Origin: Chloroflexota bacterium
GTDB taxonomy: Bacteria; Chloroflexota; Dehalococcoidia; SAR202; UBA11138
Direction of reading: 5' to 3'
NCBI GenBank assembly: GCA_022566975.1
Contig: JADFHV010000094.1
Span: forward strand, 1 to 7,872
DNA length: 7,872 nucleotides
Shown here: one piece after another, positions 4,621 through 7,872 of the stretch
How positions within the stretch are numbered: the stretch's first letter is position 1
Layout of the letters: every line of letters starts with the position of its first letter
Translations under genes and position numbers: made by a program
The notes under the pieces: generated by a model
Told to the model about the DNA's origin: nothing
What the model saw: the letters and a program-made list of their open reading frames with translations, nothing else
Databases searched by the model: none

Positions 4621-6159
4621 CTACCGGCCGGTCGAGCTCCCGCTTTCGACCTCTTCCGCCGAGATGGCGTACCGGGGCAGGAGGTCCTGGACTCCTGCGG
4701 CCACCTGACGCCTGAGTCTGTTTACCGCGGCCCGCTCGTCGTCAAAGGCGGTGAATACGGTGGAATCGAAGGGGCGCCACGCGTTGCGCAGCGCACGCAG
4801 AGCGTCGTGCTCTTGCTCGACGGCAGCGACGAAGAGCTCTCCCAGAGGCCGTAGAAAGGTCGCGCGTGGCAGAACGCGGACCTCGTCAGCGAGGGCCCCA
4901 AGTCTAAGGGAAAACTCGCCTAGAGCGGTGACAATCGCCTCGCGGTCGCAGCCGCCGTCGCTGGCGCGCCAGTCATCGTAGCCCGCGTGAAACCGGTCCC
5001 ACTGCTGTGACAGCAGGTCGTACGCTTCTGCAAACGCCTCGACCGCGGCCTGGTTCGCGGCCGAGCTCCCGCCTATCACCGCGGTCAGGTCGTCGGCGGC
5101 CTGGCCCCTTAGCGTGTTGCTGTGGACGAGCTGCGCGTCGAAAGCGTCGAAGAGAGTTGGGTCGCCCGCCACCAGTTCGGCCTGCGTCTCGACTTGCGTC
5201 TCGGCTTGCGTCGGCTCAGACGCGGTTCCATCCGTCTCTCCGTCCTCCTGTTGGTCCGTTGAGGCGGGCACCCCTGCGGAGCGCGCATCGGGCTTCTGGA
5301 AGGTGCCCCTCAGCCTGCGCAAGGCCAGGTCCTCATCCTGGGCGGCCTGCGAGAGGGCCAGCGCGATGGCGCGTGTCGTATCCGACGTCGTCAGGTCGCG
5401 AATGGCTTCAGTAATGGCGCTGAACTGGTCCACCAGGGCGCTCAGGCGTGCGGCGGTCTCAATGGACGAAAGAGCCGGCTCATCGGCCCGAAGAGCGTCG
5501 TAGGCCCGGTGAAAGTCGTCCCAGTCGGACCCTATCTCCTCGAACGTGGAAGAGAAGGCATTCAGCAGCTCCCTGGAAGAGGCAGCGGTCCGGGCTCGAA
5601 GGTCGTCGACCCCGTCCTCTATCTGCCTCCGGACCGCGGATGCTGCCGCTCGCTCCAGGTCGACGCCATGGAACAGGCTGTTATCTCCGGGCCGCCAGTT
5701 GTCCCTGAGCTGCCGAAGGGCCTCCTCCTCCCGCTCGGCGGCAGAGGCTACGCCATCTGCCAGGTCCCGCACGATAGGCCCTCGCGGGAGCCCACTGGCC
5801 CCTCCGCTTATGGTGACGAAGGCGCCGGCGAACTGCCTTAGGGATACCTCTGCGGAGCTGGCGTCGCAGGCGACCTGGGCCTGCCTCCAGCGCTCGAAGT
5901 CGGCGTGGAGGCGGTCCCAGTCACGGGTCAGACCGCGATGCCCTACGGCGAAGTCCAGGGCCAGCCTGCGGTCCTCCTCGGGAACAGCGGTAGGGCTCGG
6001 TATTCCAACCTGCCTGTCGCGGGGCACCACCAGGACCGTGGGCGTCGGAGACGGGGCCGCGAAAACGGGTGCGTCATCCTGGTCGGAGTCGCCACAAGCC
6101 GCGAGGAGCATCAACAACACGATAGCGCCGAGCGGCCAGAAGGTCTTTTTCTGTCTCAT
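4621..6159 (-). CDS. Lipoprotein with three diverged ~115-residue helical repeats
   Basis: A 512-residue predicted lipoprotein of unrecognised family. The N-terminus has RQKK, a hydrophobic core (8-20) and lipobox LAAC with the lipidated Cys22; Gly at +2 gives no cytoplasmic-retention signal, so it should face outside the membrane. A Pro/Thr/Ser linker (31-60) precedes three related units: 69-190, about 200-362 and about 375-492. Each opens with a W-D-x-x-H signature in the same register (W81/H85, W213/H217, W387/H391). Each ends with an acidic/Ala-Leu helix, then F-x-x-x-D and a basic-to-GV-DL helix (for example EEEALRQLRDNWRP, and EHDALRALRNAWRP in unit 3). Unit 2 carries an acidic TQAE-type insertion (about 288-333). 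Cys98 and Cys404 occupy the same position in units 1 and 3. The start overlaps the preceding stop by ATGA, with no good ribosome binding site, so translation is probably coupled. Function is unknown; a ligand- or protein-binding scaffold for its operon partners is a guess. Confidence 0.88.
   Translation of the reverse strand: MRQKKTFWPLGAIVLLMLLAACGDSDQDDAPVFAAPSPTPTVLVVPRDRQVGIPSPTAVPEEDRRLALDFAVGHRGLTRDWDRLHADFERWRQAQVACDASSAEVSLRQFAGAFVTISGGASGLPRGPIVRDLADGVASAAEREEEALRQLRDNWRPGDNSLFHGVDLERAAASAVRRQIEDGVDDLRARTAASSRELLNAFSSTFEEIGSDWDDFHRAYDALRADEPALSSIETAARLSALVDQFSAITEAIRDLTTSDTTRAIALALSQAAQDEDLALRRLRGTFQKPDARSAGVPASTDQQEDGETDGTASEPTQAETQVETQAELVAGDPTLFDAFDAQLVHSNTLRGQAADDLTAVIGGSSAANQAAVEAFAEAYDLLSQQWDRFHAGYDDWRASDGGCDREAIVTALGEFSLRLGALADEVRVLPRATFLRPLGELFVAAVEQEHDALRALRNAWRPFDSTVFTAFDDERAAVNRLRRQVAAGVQDLLPRYAISAEEVESGSSTGR
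5177..5212 (-). repeat. Three 12-bp tandem repeats coding TQ(A/V)E in the lipoprotein linker
   Basis: Three adjacent 12-bp units read on the plus strand TCGGCCTGCGTC, TCGACTTGCGTC and TCGGCTTGCGTC. On the coding strand they give TQAE-TQVE-TQAE (residues about 317-328). The unit is a multiple of 3, so changes in copy number would keep the frame and only alter linker length. Confidence 0.75.
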
Positions 6160-7478
6160 CTGGTGTTGTAAACCCCCACAAGCTCATCCACAAGACCGGC
6201 CCTGAAGCCACCGGTGCCGAACAGGGCCACGACGGTCGCGAGCGCGTCCTCAGATGAGCCCAGCAGCACAAGGACGTGTCTGTCCCTTGTCCTGTGCAGC
6301 AGCACGATCGCCGTCCCATCCCGGGAGATGTCCTTGGTAAAAGGCGTCCGTATAGCCTCGTCCACCTCGATGCCGGCCACGTGGAGGTATTGCACCACAT
6401 CCGATGAATCGTCGTAAAGTCCCAGGAACACGATGTCGGCGTTCAGGTCCTCGACGCCGCGAAGCTCCGCATCTATCTCGAAGGAGGACAACAGGTTCTT
6501 GAGGTCGGTGGCAGTACTGATGAGTGACGCCCTTCCCACCAAAACGTCAACCTCGGATCTGAAGAAGAAGGGGAAGTCGTGAAGGTCGAAGCTCCTCTCG
6601 CTGGTCGTCAAGAAGTCGGCGATGTTGGAGACTAGCTGGTCGTTGTCCGCCACGGCGTTCTGCGGAGGAATCATGAAGCTCAAGTCTGAAATCCCCACCA
6701 CGCGGCCGTCGGCGCTCCTGACCATGGGGAAGTAGATCTCGGGACGCTCGGCGATGGAGGAGCGTGTGTTGGAGTCGGTGAAGGCGAGGGCGCCTTCCGA
6801 AGACCTGATGGAGCTGGCGGCATACAAGACGATCTCTCCGAGGTTCCTGGTCAGGTCGTCCTGGCGGAAGTCCCGTATGAAGATGTCTTGGAAGTTGAGG
6901 TCGAAGTCCACCTGGTTGTACAGGAAGTCTGGCTGGAATGAGATCCCAAACCTCTTCGCCAGGCTGTTTATGTCGTTCCGGCGAGAAGGGTCGCCGATCA
7001 GGAGAAGCCTTCCACCCTTTCGGACGAAGCGCTCAACGATGGCCCCCTCCGCATCGCTGTACGAGTCCCGGGGAAGGATGACGACAAGACTATCGGCGCC
7101 CGTTAGTGCCTCGTCGAGCATCCGTACCTTCTGGCTCGAAGCGAACGGGAACAGGGAGTCGAGCCTGTTAAGGTCGCCCATGAACTCGACTGAGTAGCCT
7201 CGATCCACGACTCTGGCCAGGAGGGTCGATAGCTCACCCGCCGAGTAGCTGTTGCGGTGCGCCGCGTCCACAACGAAGAGGCCCTCTTTTATGGACGGCT
7301 CGTCGACGAATCCCTTGAAACTGGAAGAGGGCACGTTGATCCGGTCCAGGGGGAGCCGGACCTCGGGCGGAGGGTCGTAACCGCCCCGATAGAAAGTGAA
7401 GTATGCCCCCACGAACACCGCGATCGCGGCCAACGGGACGACTAGGAGCCTCCAGTACCTACGGGGAAGGTCCGACAT
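6156..7478 (-). CDS. Membrane-anchored DUF4350/GldG-like protein
   Basis: A 440-residue protein with a basic N-terminus (PRRYWR, 5-10) and one TM helix (about 11-30); the rest is soluble and predicted outside the cytoplasm. Residues 67-100 read FVVDAAHRNSYSAGELSTLL and on to a RGYSVEFM strand. Then come LVVILPRDSYSDAE (131-144), a FVRKGGRLLLIGDP segment (151-164) and, further on, VVGISDLSFM (260-269) followed by ADNDQLVSNIADFL (277-290). This order (D-x-x-H-x-N-x-x-S-x-x-E-L-S, then a KGG-RLLLIGDP turn, then an ADN helix) is typical of DUF4350 and GldG-like proteins, which have a glutamine-amidotransferase-like Rossmann fold without known catalysis. A second alpha/beta region (308-440) has IVLLHRTRDRHVLVLLGSSE (391-410) and no name I can give. 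It starts inside the last 20 bp of the S49 peptidase gene, with no visible ribosome binding site, and its stop overlaps the lipoprotein start. Role unknown; cofunction with the peptidase is inferred from the operon. Confidence 0.85.
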   Translation of the reverse strand: MSDLPRRYWRLLVVPLAAIAVFVGAYFTFYRGGYDPPPEVRLPLDRINVPSSSFKGFVDEPSIKEGLFVVDAAHRNSYSAGELSTLLARVVDRGYSVEFMGDLNRLDSLFPFASSQKVRMLDEALTGADSLVVILPRDSYSDAEGAIVERFVRKGGRLLLIGDPSRRNDINSLAKRFGISFQPDFLYNQVDFDLNFQDIFIRDFRQDDLTRNLGEIVLYAASSIRSSEGALAFTDSNTRSSIAERPEIYFPMVRSADGRVVGISDLSFMIPPQNAVADNDQLVSNIADFLTTSERSFDLHDFPFFFRSEVDVLVGRASLISTATDLKNLLSSFEIDAELRGVEDLNADIVFLGLYDDSSDVVQYLHVAGIEVDEAIRTPFTKDISRDGTAIVLLHRTRDRHVLVLLGSSEDALATVVALFGTGGFRAGLVDELVGVYNTR

Positions 7479-7872
7479 AGAGGTAGTAGAGGTTTGGTGG
7501 ATTCACGGTCAGGGGAAAGCCGGGGAGGGCCTCCTCCTGGGACTCGCCGGTCCCCGAGGGCAGGGACTGCCTTCGCAGCAGCTCGACGCCTCGGAAGGCC
7601 CCGAACGGGTCGTCGACCCCGTCCGGTTCCCTGGACAAGGCGAGCAGCGTGCGGATATCGGCAAACGCGGAGGCGCCCCCGTCGCCCACTAGAAGGGGAT
7701 CGATGATCCTCCTGATCTGCTGGTTGAACATGCGGAAGACCTCTACGTTGACGTCCACCAGGTCGTAGCTGGATATACCGGCGAGGCTGGCCGCCTTGTC
7801 GATGGCCTCGGTTACGCCGCCGACGTCGTCCACGAGCCCCAGCTTGACGGCCTCCACGCCAGAGTAGATCTT
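7459..7872 (-). CDS. sppA: SppA-like S49 signal peptide peptidase, C-terminal part
   Basis: The last 137 codons of a gene that enters from the right edge. The visible part begins KIYSGVEAVKLGLVDDVGGV and continues TEAIDKAASLAGISSYDLVD. This is the conserved end of the S49 (SppA/protease IV) catalytic domain, the G-R-x-Y-T-G-x-x-A-x-x-x-G-L-V-D-x-x-G motif. SppA is a membrane-associated Ser-Lys protease that degrades cleaved signal peptides and other membrane-embedded fragments. The catalytic Ser and Lys lie outside the window, so activity cannot be judged. A tail of about 95 residues follows (MFNQQIRRIIDPLLVG and an Arg/Glu/Pro-rich stretch, ending NPPNLYYLYVGPSP), longer than in compact SppA proteins. 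The stop lies 20 bp inside the next gene. The GTG at 7857 is an internal Val codon, not the start. Confidence 0.85.
   Translation of the reverse strand, partial: KIYSGVEAVKLGLVDDVGGVTEAIDKAASLAGISSYDLVDVNVEVFRMFNQQIRRIIDPLLVGDGGASAFADIRTLLALSREPDGVDDPFGAFRGVELLRRQSLPSGTGESQEEALPGFPLTVNPPNLYYLYVGPSP

Noticed and set aside
5546..6205. A 219-codon plus-strand open frame opposite the lipoprotein
   Set aside because: Antisense to a gene with a clear lipobox and internal repeats; the product is Ser/Arg/Pro-rich with no family features.
1..7872. tRNA, rRNA, CRISPR array, integrase or transposase gene
   Set aside because: I looked for regularly spaced direct repeats, cloverleaf-type ends and recombinase motifs and saw none. 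The only repeats are the inverted element at 1648-1787 and the coding 12-bp array.

Overview
The window is 7.9 kb of GC-rich bacterial DNA, probably from an uncultured or metagenome-assembled lineage. The style fits Chloroflexota (Dehalococcoidia/SAR202-like): high-GC codons, an S49 peptidase with a long C-terminal tail, a Pro/Thr-rich lipoprotein N-terminus and a TCATTCCGAG/GAGGAATCT palindromic repeat. That placement is an inference from style; the window holds no marker gene that settles it.

Left part (1-1550). The minus strand carries an internal piece of an FdrA-like protein (succinyl-CoA synthetase alpha superfamily) that runs off the left edge. At about 746-757 its similarity stops abruptly, and the plus strand becomes the last ~60 codons of an alpha/beta hydrolase. 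Both genes have lost their 5' parts at the same spot, so this is either a rearrangement breakpoint or an assembly chimera. A complete DedA/VTT-family membrane protein follows on the plus strand.

Middle part (1551-4620). A noncoding stretch holds a 140-bp nested inverted-repeat element and then a good sigma70-type promoter (TTGCCC-17-TATAAT). The promoter drives a 67-residue protein with a twin-arginine motif and one membrane helix, followed by a stand-alone FHA-domain protein. Converging on these, on the minus strand, is a two-gene unit: a 64-residue one-helix membrane protein whose stop overlaps (GTGA) the start of a hybrid histidine kinase (one TM helix, coiled coil, HisKA, HATPase_c, receiver). 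A 330-bp noncoding gap lies upstream of that unit.

Right part (4621-7872). A tightly coupled minus-strand operon, in transcription order: the C-terminal part of an SppA-like S49 peptidase (cut by the right edge), a membrane-anchored DUF4350/GldG-like protein whose start overlaps it by 20 bp, and a lipoprotein whose start overlaps the preceding stop (ATGA). The lipoprotein contains three diverged copies of a ~115-residue helical unit. The operon suggests an envelope-associated proteolysis or quality-control module, but the roles of the second and third proteins are unknown.

The most promising candidates for something undescribed are the SppA / DUF4350-like / triple-repeat lipoprotein operon and the two mini-membrane-protein plus signalling-protein pairs (Tat-like peptide with FHA; 64-aa protein with histidine kinase). 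The point most in need of checking is the junction near 750.
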